NCBI GenBank assembly: GCA_045593905.1
Contig: JAZNXL010000055.1
Coordinates: 1 to 64,000 of the forward strand
Direction: 5' to 3'
Length of the DNA: 64,000 bases
Source of the DNA: RGIG9041 sp045593905
GTDB taxonomy: Bacteria > Bacillota > Clostridia > Oscillospirales > QAKW01
Part shown: positions 26,005 to 35,664 of the stretch, one piece after another
How the letters are laid out: every line of letters starts with the position of its first letter
Numbering within the stretch: the stretch's first letter is position 1
Notes under the pieces: model-generated
The model's database searches: none
What the model was told of the DNA's origin: nothing
What the model saw: only the letters and a program-made list of their open reading frames with translations
Position numbers and translations under genes: made by a program

Positions 26005-26033
26005 TTGACATTTAATTATAATTAATATAAAAT
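26005..26033 (+). promoter_or_regulatory. Sigma-A promoter of the SPFH-ATPase-met operon
   Basis: TTGACA (26005-26010), 17-base spacer, TAAAAT (26028-26033), 30 bases before the first ATG. Confidence 0.8.
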
Positions 26034-26063
26034 TATATATTATTAATTATATTGGAGAATTAT

Positions 26064-27827
26064 ATGCTAAAACAAAAAAACAACAATATATGCATCGGCA
26101 TAATCGTTGGTAATATAAGTTTTTATATTATCTCGGCGGTGTTTTTTGCAATGTATATTGTAAGCGATTATATCCCGTTTGTATTATTATCGGTTGCGGC
26201 AATAACCCTTTCTGCGTTAATTACAATGCAAATGTTATTTAAACGTTCGCTTAAATTGAAACAAATAGGCGATAAACCGTTTTCTCAAAATAAGGTTGTT
26301 GCGTTTTTACAAAAAATAGCTGTGTTTATCGTTAAAGCATTTAATTGCGCAGTCGATTTTTATAATAAGCACAGGGTTGCAATTAAATTGATTGTTACTT
26401 TTGGTTTGTTTGTGGCTTTTCATGCTTTGTTCTTAAGGTTTTTAAGATATCTCACAACACCCGTTATTGCAATTTGGCAGCCTGTAGTAGTTGCGGTTTT
26501 GTTTATTATAACAATTGTTGTAGATAAAATTTGTTTTCATATTGAGCCACAAAGCGAGCTTTACGTTGCTGTTAACAAAAACATTCGTGTTTTTATAAAG
26601 TTTATTTACTTTTTGCTTGCTTTAACAATTGTTTTTACTGCATTAAATTCACTCGGTATTTGGAACGGTGATAATATATTAAAATACATAATTGCTATAG
26701 TGTTTTACTATATCAGTACTTTTGTAATTATTTCGTATATTGGTATTATAGTTAAAAAAATAGTTGATGATTATCCGCTTTTAGTAATACCTGTACCGTT
26801 TTTAAAAACTGATAAAGACGGCGTTTCGGTGCTTGATTATTTAGAACAAAACACAGGAGTTTCAATGCGTGGGCTGTGGAGTATGCGCTTTGTGAAACAA
26901 ATTGCACCTGTTACAGTTTTTGTTGTTGCAGTTTTATTATGGTTGTCAACAAGCATTGTACAAATCAACTCTAACAGCGAGGGCGCGGTATACAGGCTTG
27001 GCGTTTTACAAAAAAATACCTTGTCACCGGGTATACATTTGGTTTTGCCGTACCCCATTGATAATGTCGAGATTTACAACACCAAAACACTCAATACCAT
27101 AACAATAGGCTATAGCTCTAAAAAAACAGGCGATAACCTTTGGACAGGTTCGCACGGTGCGCAAGAGCATAAGCTATTGCTTGGTAGCGGTGATGAGCTT
27201 GTGTCAATAAATCTGCGGCTTGAGTATAGAATAAGCGATACAATTAAGTATCTTACAAGCACATCTTCACCGGTTAAGTTTTTGGAGGCACAGGCGTATG
27301 ACCTTGTCACCGATATGACAATAAACACCGACCTTACCGAGCTTTTGTCAACCGACCGTGATGCTTTTTCAAAAAGCTTTGAAAATCAACTTTCAAAAAC
27401 AATCAAGTCGTATGACCTTGGTATAGAGCTTGTGAACGTTGTTCTTGAAAGCATACACCCACCAATCGAGGTTGCCGGTATGTTCCAAAGCACAGTTAGT
27501 GCGCAAATTGAGGCTGAGCAAATTATAACCGAGGCACAGATGTTTGCCGAAGAAGTAATAGTAGGTGCCAAAGAAACAAGCAACGATGAAATTGCAACTG
27601 CAACTGAAGAATATTATACAAAACTAGCGGCTGCTCAAACCGAGGTCGCCGAGTTTATGGCAGGTGTCGAGGCGTATAACGCTTACTCGAAAGAATACAA
27701 GTATTATAAATACCTCAGTGCAGTATCAAAGGCCTATAACAACTCAAAACTTGTTATTGTTGGCAAGGGTATAGACAGTTCAAGAATATACTTCGGTAGT
27801 TTCTCTGCCGCCGAAGCAAAGGAGTAG
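26064..27827 (+). CDS. SPFH/band-7 (HflK-like) protein with multi-helix N-terminal membrane region
   Basis: 587 residues from ATG 26064 (TTGGAGAA upstream; an in-frame TTG at 26052 is part of the ribosome site). About seven membrane helices lie in residues 10-300 (near 10-32, 38-58, 108-126, 136-155, 176-195, 206-228, 281-300). The SPFH domain follows from about 305: NSEGAVYRLGVL, LSPGIHLVLPYP, then INLRLEYRISD. A coiled-coil stretch rich in Ala/Glu ends the domain. Classical HflK has one helix, so the polytopic N-terminus is unusual. First gene of a seven-gene unit. Function not known. Confidence 0.8.
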   Translation: MLKQKNNNICIGIIVGNISFYIISAVFFAMYIVSDYIPFVLLSVAAITLSALITMQMLFKRSLKLKQIGDKPFSQNKVVAFLQKIAVFIVKAFNCAVDFYNKHRVAIKLIVTFGLFVAFHALFLRFLRYLTTPVIAIWQPVVVAVLFIITIVVDKICFHIEPQSELYVAVNKNIRVFIKFIYFLLALTIVFTALNSLGIWNGDNILKYIIAIVFYYISTFVIISYIGIIVKKIVDDYPLLVIPVPFLKTDKDGVSVLDYLEQNTGVSMRGLWSMRFVKQIAPVTVFVVAVLLWLSTSIVQINSNSEGAVYRLGVLQKNTLSPGIHLVLPYPIDNVEIYNTKTLNTITIGYSSKKTGDNLWTGSHGAQEHKLLLGSGDELVSINLRLEYRISDTIKYLTSTSSPVKFLEAQAYDLVTDMTINTDLTELLSTDRDAFSKSFENQLSKTIKSYDLGIELVNVVLESIHPPIEVAGMFQSTVSAQIEAEQIITEAQMFAEEVIVGAKETSNDEIATATEEYYTKLAAAQTEVAEFMAGVEAYNAYSKEYKYYKYLSAVSKAYNNSKLVIVGKGIDSSRIYFGSFSAAEAKE

Positions 27828-27831
27828 TTTT

Positions 27832-28896
27832 ATGAAAAATATATTTAAAAAATCAATTGCCGGTGAACAGAAAACACTGTCGTTTAAATGGCTTAAAATA
27901 GCATTTTCAGCAATTGTTGCTATTATTCTCTTATATTTCATGTTTACCTGTGTAGTTCGCGAGGGTACAGGTGCAATAATTTTGCGCTTTGGTGCACCAC
28001 GTGCTGAAATTACCGAAGCAGGTCTTTACTTAAAGTTGCCGTGGCCATTTGAAACAGTAGAAAAGTTTGAAAACCGTTTACAATACCTCGAATCAAATCA
28101 CCTTGAAACAACCACAAAAGATAATAGAAATATTATTTTACAGTCGTATGCTGTTTGGAAGGTAAAAGACCCGCTTTTATACTATAACAGTGTTGGTGTT
28201 AACGGTAATATTGATTCGTTTATTAAAGACCAAATTTTTAGTGCAACCAATAGTGTTATGGGTGCTTATAACCTTAGCGACCTCGTTTCACTTGAAAAAG
28301 AGCAAATTAAAACCGAAGAAATTCAAGATAAGATTTTTAAAGAAGTAAAATCAACCTGCGAAAAGAACTATGGCATATATGTGTCTGATGTAAATATTCT
28401 TCGCATATCGCTTCCTCAAACAAACCTTGATAGTGTATTTTCACAAATGAACGCTGAAAGACAAAAGGATATTGACTCGATTTTAGCAAACGCAAGAAAA
28501 GATGCCAATAAAATAAAAGCTGACGCCGACGCCGAGGCGGCAAAAATAATTGCCGACGGTCAGATTGAGGCTGCCGAAATAAAGGCTAAAACCGAAACTG
28601 AGGTTGCTCAAATTTATGCAAAAGCACAAGCTGCAAATGTTGAGCTTTATAAGTTTTTACAAGAACTCGATACAATTGTTGCATCGGTAAACAAAAATAC
28701 AGTTTTAGTTGTAACTGCTGATTCATATCCTTTTAACGTGTTGCTCGATTATAGTAAAACTGTCAGCAACGGAACATCAAACGAGCTTATTCTTCAAGAC
28801 CTGAACTATATAATGACTCAGTTACCCGAAGAAGATGCAAAAGCAGTTTCAAATTCACTTTTTGAGCTTCTTAGCACTCAGCAAGGAGTTGCATAA
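27832..28896 (+). CDS. SPFH/band-7 (HflC-like) membrane protein
   Basis: 354 residues. One membrane helix near 24-45, then the SPFH domain (VREGTGAIILRFG, AGLYLKLPWPFETVEKF, LQSYAVWKVKDP) and a long Ala/Glu/Lys coiled coil at about 215-270. HflC relatives pair with HflK to form large membrane cages. Four bases after the previous gene and one-base overlap with the next, so the three SPFH proteins are made together. Likely subunit of a hetero-oligomer with its neighbours; not a true hflC by context since ftsH is not here. Confidence 0.82.
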   Translation: MKNIFKKSIAGEQKTLSFKWLKIAFSAIVAIILLYFMFTCVVREGTGAIILRFGAPRAEITEAGLYLKLPWPFETVEKFENRLQYLESNHLETTTKDNRNIILQSYAVWKVKDPLLYYNSVGVNGNIDSFIKDQIFSATNSVMGAYNLSDLVSLEKEQIKTEEIQDKIFKEVKSTCEKNYGIYVSDVNILRISLPQTNLDSVFSQMNAERQKDIDSILANARKDANKIKADADAEAAKIIADGQIEAAEIKAKTETEVAQIYAKAQAANVELYKFLQELDTIVASVNKNTVLVVTADSYPFNVLLDYSKTVSNGTSNELILQDLNYIMTQLPEEDAKAVSNSLFELLSTQQGVA

Positions 28897-29837
28897 TGAA
28901 AAGAAACGAAATTTTTAAAGACGTTTTAAACACAACTACAAAGCTGTTTGTTTTTGTTGTTATTATTATCGTCGCACTTTTTTGCCTTTCTGGCATAAGG
29001 TTTATAAAAAGCGGTAATGTTGCGCTTGTTCTTCGTTTTGGTAAGCTTGTTGGCTCTACTGCCGAAGAGCAAATTCATGATGCAGGTATCCTTTTAGCGT
29101 TTCCTTCAATCATTGACGAGGTTATAACCGTACCTACATCGAGCGTTATTGAACAAAAAATTCAAACCCACTATACCTCTGGTAAAATGGGCTCTGACCT
29201 TTCTAAAAACAAATATGTAATTACAGGTGATAATAATATTGCGGTTATTTCAGCTTCGCTTAAATACACCGTTACCGACCCTGTAGCCTATGCTCTTAAA
29301 ATCAAATCAATTGAGTCAATTATTGATGCAACAGTCAGCAACGCTATGGTAAAAACCTCTGCAAATATGTCAGTTGACGACATTTTAACATCGGGAAAAG
29401 AACAGTTTGCAAAACAAGTTGTAAAATCTGCACAGTCAGAACTTGATAAAATTGAGGTCGGCGTAACAATTAAAACAATTGAACTTACATACGTGGGTAT
29501 GCCAAAAGAGGTAAGAGAGCTTTACGAAGGCGTAAACGCCGCAACGGTTGAAGCAAACACTTTAATTGAAAAAGCAGAGCAACATAAACAAACTGTTATT
29601 CCTTCTGCTGAAGCGTCGGCAAGCAGAGAAATAACAGCAGCACAGTCAGAATACTCAAATGCAGTTGCAAACGCAAACTCTGCACTTTCAGAGTTTTGGG
29701 GCGTGCTTGATGAATATAAGCAAAACAAAAGTGTTGTTCGCACAAGAATATACAATAAAAAAGTCGCAGCGGCTATTGCAAAAATAGGCACAGTAAAAAT
29801 TGTAACCGACGGAAACAGCAGCATAATAATAGATTAG
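28896..29837 (+). CDS. Third SPFH/band-7 protein
   Basis: 313 residues. Membrane helix near 16-35, SPFH domain from about 38 (SGNVALVLRFGKLVG, AVISASLKYTVTDP), coiled coil in the 215-260 region with EKAEQHKQ. Divergent from the two upstream SPFH proteins, so this is not a recent duplication. Ends eight bases before the ATPase gene. Function unknown; same-operon context argues for one complex of three SPFH proteins acting with the ATPase. Confidence 0.8.
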   Translation: MKRNEIFKDVLNTTTKLFVFVVIIIVALFCLSGIRFIKSGNVALVLRFGKLVGSTAEEQIHDAGILLAFPSIIDEVITVPTSSVIEQKIQTHYTSGKMGSDLSKNKYVITGDNNIAVISASLKYTVTDPVAYALKIKSIESIIDATVSNAMVKTSANMSVDDILTSGKEQFAKQVVKSAQSELDKIEVGVTIKTIELTYVGMPKEVRELYEGVNAATVEANTLIEKAEQHKQTVIPSAEASASREITAAQSEYSNAVANANSALSEFWGVLDEYKQNKSVVRTRIYNKKVAAAIAKIGTVKIVTDGNSSIIID

Positions 29838-29844
29838 GTGTAAT

Positions 29845-31764
29845 ATGGAAAATATTGATAATATGGCAAAAAACAGCTTAAAAGCGCTGTCATATGATAC
29901 TGTTTCACACAAAGAACAATCAAAATTAAAGCGTGAAATAATAAGCGGGACCGCTGCACTTTGCTGCGTTGCAGTTGGGCTTTTATACTCGCTTATTTTC
30001 CCGTCGCAGCAAACAATACCTGCGCTATTTTACACGGTTGCATTTTTGATTGAGGGTATACCTGTTTTTGTTGCCGCAGTAAAAGGTGTTTTTTCTGACC
30101 AACTTAAAAACGCAATGGAAATGCTTGTTTCAATAGCAATTATTGCTTGCTATTTAAGCGGACAGCTTATTCTTTCTGCTCTTATTCCGTTTATTTTGAA
30201 TGTTGCGCACTTTTTAGAAGAACGCAGTATTATGGGCGGCAGGGAAGTTATTGACGGCCTTAAAAAGATGCAGCAAGATACCGCTATACTGTATGAAAAC
30301 GGTACTGAGCGTGAGGTTGATGCTAAAACCCTAAAGGTCGGTCAGCAAATTATTGTAAAACCCGGCAGCGTTATTGCAATTGACGGTGTAGTGGTATCAG
30401 GCAGCAGCTATGTTGACCAAAAATCACTTACAGGCGAGCCTCAACCGGAGTTTGTAACAACTAACAGCAATGTATATGCAGGCACTCTTAACCTTGACGG
30501 TAAAATTATTATCGAGGTTAAAAAAGAGTATGTTGACACATCGTTTTCAAAGATACTTAAGCTTTTAGAAGAGTCTGAAAACATCGCAATACCAGAAACG
30601 CGAATTATTGACAGGTTTATGTGTTACTATATTCCGCTTATTCTTGCGATTGCAGGTGCTGTTGCGCTTGTGACAATGGATATTAACAAAGCAATAGCAA
30701 TACTTGTTGTTTCTTGTCCGTGCGGTCAAATGCTTACAAGCTCTGCACCGATGATTGCAGCTTTGTCGGTTGCCACAAAACGCGGAATACTCATAAAAAA
30801 CTCAAAGTTTATTGAAGAATTGACTGAGGTTGATACCGTTGTTTTTGATAAGACAGGTACAATTACAAAGGGTGACTTGACTTTATCGAATATTATAACC
30901 TGCAACGGCTTTGAGGCAAGTGATGTTGTAAAATATGCGGCATCAGTAGCTGTTGCATCAAACCACCCTGTATCACGCGCCCTCGTTTCGTCATGTGAAA
31001 AATCTGATATTGATTTAAACTTTAGCGTCAAAGAAATATCAGGTAAGGGTATGCAAGGACAAAAAGGCAATACCGTTGTTTTATTTGGTAACCTTGATTG
31101 GTTTAAAGAAAAGGGCATTGAAATTCCAAACGACATTTTGCCCGAGGCTTCCTCTTCGGTCAGCTTTGTTGCAAAAGACGGCGTATTGTTAGGTGCAGTA
31201 TCGTTTTTGGATACAGTTCGTGATGAAGCAAAAGAGGGAATTGACGCGCTTTATAAAATCGGCATCAACAAAACTGTTATGCTTACAGGTGATAGAGAGC
31301 AAATTGCAAAAAGTATTTGTGAGCAGGTTGGCATTAACGAATATAAGGCAAAGCTTTTGCCCGAGGATAAGCTTGAACAGTTAAAGCTTTTAAAACAAAA
31401 CTCGAATGTTTTAGCAGTTGGCGATGGCATAAACGACGCACTTGCGCTAAAAGAAGCGCAGGTTGGCGTTGCAATGGGTGCAATGGGTTCTGACCTTGCA
31501 ATTCAGTCGGCTGATATTGCACTTATGAACAATAATCTTACAAATATTCCGTATGTTATAAAACTCTCGCGTCTTACACGAAAAGTGATATACCAAAATT
31601 TAACTCTTTCAATTTTAATAAGTATTGCAATGATAACGCTTTCTGCTTTTGGTGTAATATCTGCTTTTGCAGGCTCGATTTTACATAATTTGGGCGCTTT
31701 TGCAGTGCTTATAAACAGTTCAAGAATCATAAAAAATCAAGGTAAGTTAAATGAAAATAATTGA
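29845..31764 (+). CDS. P1B-type heavy-metal/cation-translocating ATPase
   Basis: 639 residues. All P-type signatures: TGEP at 196-199 (actuator), Cys291-Pro-Cys293 in membrane helix 6, DKTGT with phosphorylated Asp335, ASNHPVSRAL (HP of P1B), TGDRE and GDGINDA. No N-terminal metal-binding domain. The last helix carries His614-Asn615 (LHNLGAF) where zinc exporters have Asp, so the metal is uncertain; Zn, Mn, Co or Cu are open. Its start lies eight bases after the third SPFH gene and its end overlaps metF by 14 bases. Direction of transport is presumed export by family. Confidence 0.9.
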   Translation: MENIDNMAKNSLKALSYDTVSHKEQSKLKREIISGTAALCCVAVGLLYSLIFPSQQTIPALFYTVAFLIEGIPVFVAAVKGVFSDQLKNAMEMLVSIAIIACYLSGQLILSALIPFILNVAHFLEERSIMGGREVIDGLKKMQQDTAILYENGTEREVDAKTLKVGQQIIVKPGSVIAIDGVVVSGSSYVDQKSLTGEPQPEFVTTNSNVYAGTLNLDGKIIIEVKKEYVDTSFSKILKLLEESENIAIPETRIIDRFMCYYIPLILAIAGAVALVTMDINKAIAILVVSCPCGQMLTSSAPMIAALSVATKRGILIKNSKFIEELTEVDTVVFDKTGTITKGDLTLSNIITCNGFEASDVVKYAASVAVASNHPVSRALVSSCEKSDIDLNFSVKEISGKGMQGQKGNTVVLFGNLDWFKEKGIEIPNDILPEASSSVSFVAKDGVLLGAVSFLDTVRDEAKEGIDALYKIGINKTVMLTGDREQIAKSICEQVGINEYKAKLLPEDKLEQLKLLKQNSNVLAVGDGINDALALKEAQVGVAMGAMGSDLAIQSADIALMNNNLTNIPYVIKLSRLTRKVIYQNLTLSILISIAMITLSAFGVISAFAGSILHNLGAFAVLINSSRIIKNQGKLNENN

Positions 31765-32629
31765 TATATTAAATTCTAAAAAGCTTTCACTTTCTTTCGA
31801 GGTGTTTCCGCCTAAAACTGAAACATCTTTTGAAAGTGTAAAACACGCTACCGAAGAAATCGCAAAGCTTTCGCCATCATTTATGAGCGTTACCTACGGT
31901 GCAGGCGGCGGTACAAGCAAATACACACTTGAAATTGCTAAAAACATTAAAAAAATGTATGGTGTTCCAACGCTTGCGCATCTTACCTGTGTTTCGTCTA
32001 CCAAAGACACCGTTTTACAAAAAATTAATGCTATCAAAGACGCGGGTATTGAAAATGTTATGGCTCTTCGCGGTGATATTCCTGATTACTTACAAAATTC
32101 TGACCGCAGTAATTGGGATTATAACTATGCAATTGACCTTGTTTTACAGTTGAAACAAGTAAATCCCGATTTTTGTATCGGAGGTGCGTGTTATCCCGAA
32201 ATCCACCCCGAAAGTGCAAACCAAAATGACGATATAAACCATTTAAAACAAAAGGTGGATGCGGGCTGCGATTTTTTAACAACCCAAATGTTTTTTGATA
32301 ACAATCTTTTATATAACTTTTTATATAAAATACGTGAAGCGGGTATAACTGTTCCTGTAATTCCGGGAATTATGCCTATCACCAATGCAAACCAAATTGA
32401 AAGAGCAATTAAGCTTTCGGGTTCGTTTATTCCTCAGCGTTTTAAAAGCCTTGTTGATAAATTTGGTAATAGCCCCGATGCTATGCATCAGGCAGGTATT
32501 GCGTATGCAACCGACCAAATAATAGACCTTTATGCTAATGGCATTACAAACGTTCACGTTTATTCAATGAACAAGCCTGAGGTTGCTATTAAAATACAAC
32601 AAAATCTTTCGAATATTATTGAAAAATGA
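31751..32629 (+). CDS. metF: Methylenetetrahydrofolate reductase
   Basis: 292 residues, barrel fold with SFEVFPPK, the FAD-contact segment FMSVTYGAGG and ALRGDIP. Reduces 5,10-methylene-THF to 5-methyl-THF, the methyl donor for MetH downstream. Starts within the ATPase coding end, and its stop overlaps the next start (ATGA). Short clostridial form without an RnfC2 partner nearby, so electron donor is open. Confidence 0.93.
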   Translation: MKIIDILNSKKLSLSFEVFPPKTETSFESVKHATEEIAKLSPSFMSVTYGAGGGTSKYTLEIAKNIKKMYGVPTLAHLTCVSSTKDTVLQKINAIKDAGIENVMALRGDIPDYLQNSDRSNWDYNYAIDLVLQLKQVNPDFCIGGACYPEIHPESANQNDDINHLKQKVDAGCDFLTTQMFFDNNLLYNFLYKIREAGITVPVIPGIMPITNANQIERAIKLSGSFIPQRFKSLVDKFGNSPDAMHQAGIAYATDQIIDLYANGITNVHVYSMNKPEVAIKIQQNLSNIIEK

Positions 32630-33216
32630 GCGTTTTAGTACAAATAAAAACTTATAATGCACCACCTGTTTGCTATGATACGGTTTTACATTACGCACAG
32701 TGTAAAAACAACGATTCACAAATGCAAACACTAATTGATGAGTGTCTTGCTGAACTTGAAAACAAGCTCACATTTAAGGTTTGCTTTGTTGAGATGCCAG
32801 TTAAAATAACAGGTGATAAGTGTGATTTTGATTTGTTTTTTGTAAACTCAAAAGACCTTGCTAAAAACCTTGCCGGTTGCAAAGGTGTAATTATGTTTGC
32901 TGCTACTATAGGCGTTGCACCTGATAGACTTATAGCAAAATACGGACGTATTTCTCCGTCAAAATCACTTATAATGCAAGCAATCGGCACTGAACGAATT
33001 GAGTCGCTTTGCAATATGTTTCAAAACGATATTGCAAAAGAGTTCATCACATCAAATCGTCCTCGTTTTAGTGTTGGTTACGGTGATTTACATCTTAACA
33101 CTCAAAAAGATATTTTTAATATTTTAGACTGTTCAAAAAATATTGGTGTAACACTAAACGATAGTCTTATTATGTCGCCGTCAAAATCAGTAACGGCTTT
33201 TATAGGAGTTTTATGA
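32626..33216 (+). CDS. Stand-alone methionine synthase activation-domain protein
   Basis: 196 residues matching the C-terminal activation domain of MetH, with RFSVGYGDLHLNTQ and IGVTLNDSLIMSPSKSV; the RxxxGYGD region binds S-adenosylmethionine. In E. coli this domain is fused to MetH and drives reductive methylation of inactive cob(II)alamin. Here it is separate and sits between metF and metH with four-base overlaps on both sides, so it serves the 795-residue MetH in trans. Confidence 0.85.
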   Translation: MSVLVQIKTYNAPPVCYDTVLHYAQCKNNDSQMQTLIDECLAELENKLTFKVCFVEMPVKITGDKCDFDLFFVNSKDLAKNLAGCKGVIMFAATIGVAPDRLIAKYGRISPSKSLIMQAIGTERIESLCNMFQNDIAKEFITSNRPRFSVGYGDLHLNTQKDIFNILDCSKNIGVTLNDSLIMSPSKSVTAFIGVL

Positions 33217-35600
33217 ATTTTAAAGAGTTTTTACAAAACAATATTGTCTATTTAGATGGCGGTATGGGTACGCTTTTGCAAAGCGCAGGTCTTAAGCCCG
33301 GCGAAAAGCCTGAACTTTGGAATATCGCCAACCCTGATGCTATTGTTAAAATACATAAAGACTATTTTGATGCCGGAAGCAACGTTGTATCTACCAATAC
33401 TTTTGGCGCAAATATTTTAAAATTTGACCAAGACCAGCTTGACCAAATTGTTAAATGCGCAGTTGCTAACGCAAAAACTGCAAGGGATAGTTCAAAAAAT
33501 CAGGCGCCAAAATTTATAGCTCTTGATATAGGTCCTACAGGTAAACTTTTAAAACCTTTGGGTGACCTTGATTTTGAAGACGCGGTAAGCGTTTTTTCAA
33601 AGACGGTTAAGCTCGGTGTAAAATACGGTGTTGACCTTATAATTATTGAAACAATGAACGATTGCTATGAAACAAAAGCGGCTGTGCTTGCGGCAAAAGA
33701 AAATAGCAATCTCCCAATAATTGTGACTAACGCGTATGGCGAGGACAAAAAGCTTATGACGGGTGCCACACCGCTTTCTATGGTTGCAATGCTTGAGGGT
33801 CTTGGTGTTGACGCAATAGGTGCAAACTGTTCGCTTGGTCCAAAACAGCTTTCGGGTGTTATTAAAGAACTGCTTAAATATGCATCAGTACCTGTTGTTT
33901 TAAAACCCAATGCAGGTCTTCCAAGAGTAGAAAGCGGCAAGACGGTTTACGATGTTGACGCCTATGAATTTTCAAAAGAAATTTTTACACTTGTTGAGCA
34001 GGGTGTTCGTGTTGTCGGCGGTTGTTGCGGTACAACTCCTGAATATATTAAAGCTTTGTTTGAAACAACAAGCTGTTTGTCGCCTAAACCAATTACTCAC
34101 AAAAACGATACTGTTGTCAGTTCATATACCCACGCAGTAACCTTTGAAAAACCTGTTCTTATAGGCGAAAGAATTAACCCTACAGGTAAAAAACGCTTTA
34201 AACAAGCGCTTTTAGAAAACGATATTGACTATATTTTATCAGAAGGTGTCAGCCAACAAGAAAAAGGTGTTCATTTGCTTGATGTAAATGTCGGTCTGCC
34301 TGATATTGACGAGGCAAATATGCTTGTGTCTACTGTAAAAGAATTACAGGCTGTTGTTGATTTGCCGCTTCAAATTGATACTGCTGACACAGTTGCTATG
34401 GAAAAGGCTTTGCGTGTATATAACGGCAAGGCTATGATTAACTCGGTAAACGGCAAAAAAGAAAGTATGTCGGCTATATTCCCACTTGTTAAAAAATACG
34501 GCGGCGTAGTTGTGGCTCTCACTCTCGACGAAAACGGCATATCCGAAACTTTTGAAAAAAGGGTAGCAATTGCTAAAAATATTCTAAAAACTGCAAATCA
34601 ATACGGAATTGATAAAAAAGATATTGTATTCGACCCGCTTGCAATGACTATTAGTGCCGATAACAATGCGGCGGTTACCACCTTAAATGCACTTAAAGTT
34701 ATTAAAAACGAACTTGAATGTCATACTGTTTTAGGCGTTTCAAATGTATCGTTTGGTCTTCCTTGCCGCGATGTTGTTAACAGCACGTTTTTTGCACTTG
34801 CTCTACAAAATGGGCTTTCAGCGGCAATTATGAATCCGTTTTCGGTTGAAATGCAAAAAGCTTACTACTCTTTTTGTGCTCTTAGCGGACAAGATTTAAA
34901 CTGTCAATGCTATATAGACGCAAGTAGTGAGTTTGCTATCGAGCCTGTTGCTTGTCAGAACGCTAAACAAAACCAGTTGCAGTATTCATCAGACCTTCAA
35001 TACTCTATCATTAAAGGTCTTAAAGATAAGGCGTGTGAAATAACAAAACAACTTTTAACAACAGATGCGCCTCTTGATGTTGTAAATAACCATATAATTC
35101 CTGCTCTTGATACTGTAGGAATTGGTTTTGAAAATAAAACGGTATATCTTCCGCAGCTGCTTATGAGCGCCGAGGCTGCAAAGTCGGCTTTTGAAGTTAT
35201 CAAGTCGTCAATGCTACCTCTTGAAAGCCAACAAGACGGACCTTGTATGATTCTTGCAACAGTAAAAGGCGATGTACACGATATCGGCAAAAATATTGTA
35301 AAGCTTTTACTTGAAAACTACGGTGTTAAAGTAATAGACCTTGGAAAAGACGTTGAGCCTCAAATTGTTGTTGATAAAGCAATTGAATACAATGCCGCTT
35401 TTGTTGGATTGAGCGCGCTTATGACAACAACGGTTCCTTCAATGGAGCAAACAATCAGACTTTTAAATAAACAAATGCCGAGCTGTAAAACAATTGTTGG
35501 CGGTGCGGTGCTCACAAAAGAGTATGCAGAAAGAATCGGTGCCGATAAATATTGCAAAGATGCCATGGAATGTGTACATTTTATTAAAAATATTGATTGA
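33213..35600 (+). CDS. metH: Cobalamin-dependent methionine synthase lacking the activation domain
   Basis: 795 residues in three parts: homocysteine-binding barrel about 1-290 with zinc cysteines in GANCSLG and GGCCGTTP; pterin-binding barrel about 305-570 (GERINPTGKKRFKQ, DVNVGLPD); helical cap and B12-binding domain about 590-795 with the cobalt-binding histidine in DVHDIGKN. Transfers methyl from 5-methyl-THF via cobalamin to homocysteine. The missing fourth domain is the preceding gene. Homocysteine may come from LuxS. Confidence 0.95.
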   Translation: MNFKEFLQNNIVYLDGGMGTLLQSAGLKPGEKPELWNIANPDAIVKIHKDYFDAGSNVVSTNTFGANILKFDQDQLDQIVKCAVANAKTARDSSKNQAPKFIALDIGPTGKLLKPLGDLDFEDAVSVFSKTVKLGVKYGVDLIIIETMNDCYETKAAVLAAKENSNLPIIVTNAYGEDKKLMTGATPLSMVAMLEGLGVDAIGANCSLGPKQLSGVIKELLKYASVPVVLKPNAGLPRVESGKTVYDVDAYEFSKEIFTLVEQGVRVVGGCCGTTPEYIKALFETTSCLSPKPITHKNDTVVSSYTHAVTFEKPVLIGERINPTGKKRFKQALLENDIDYILSEGVSQQEKGVHLLDVNVGLPDIDEANMLVSTVKELQAVVDLPLQIDTADTVAMEKALRVYNGKAMINSVNGKKESMSAIFPLVKKYGGVVVALTLDENGISETFEKRVAIAKNILKTANQYGIDKKDIVFDPLAMTISADNNAAVTTLNALKVIKNELECHTVLGVSNVSFGLPCRDVVNSTFFALALQNGLSAAIMNPFSVEMQKAYYSFCALSGQDLNCQCYIDASSEFAIEPVACQNAKQNQLQYSSDLQYSIIKGLKDKACEITKQLLTTDAPLDVVNNHIIPALDTVGIGFENKTVYLPQLLMSAEAAKSAFEVIKSSMLPLESQQDGPCMILATVKGDVHDIGKNIVKLLLENYGVKVIDLGKDVEPQIVVDKAIEYNAAFVGLSALMTTTVPSMEQTIRLLNKQMPSCKTIVGGAVLTKEYAERIGADKYCKDAMECVHFIKNID

Positions 35601-35602
35601 TT

Positions 35603-35631
35603 TTGCCGATTATATGTGATAGTATTATAAT
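35603..35631 (+). promoter_or_regulatory. Promoter of the lactate/malate dehydrogenase gene
   Basis: TTGCCG (35603-35608), 17-base spacer, TATAAT (35626-35631); AGGAGG before ATG 35665. Confidence 0.65.
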
Positions 35632-35664
35632 GTCATTATATTTTTTTATTCGAAGGAGGCTAAA

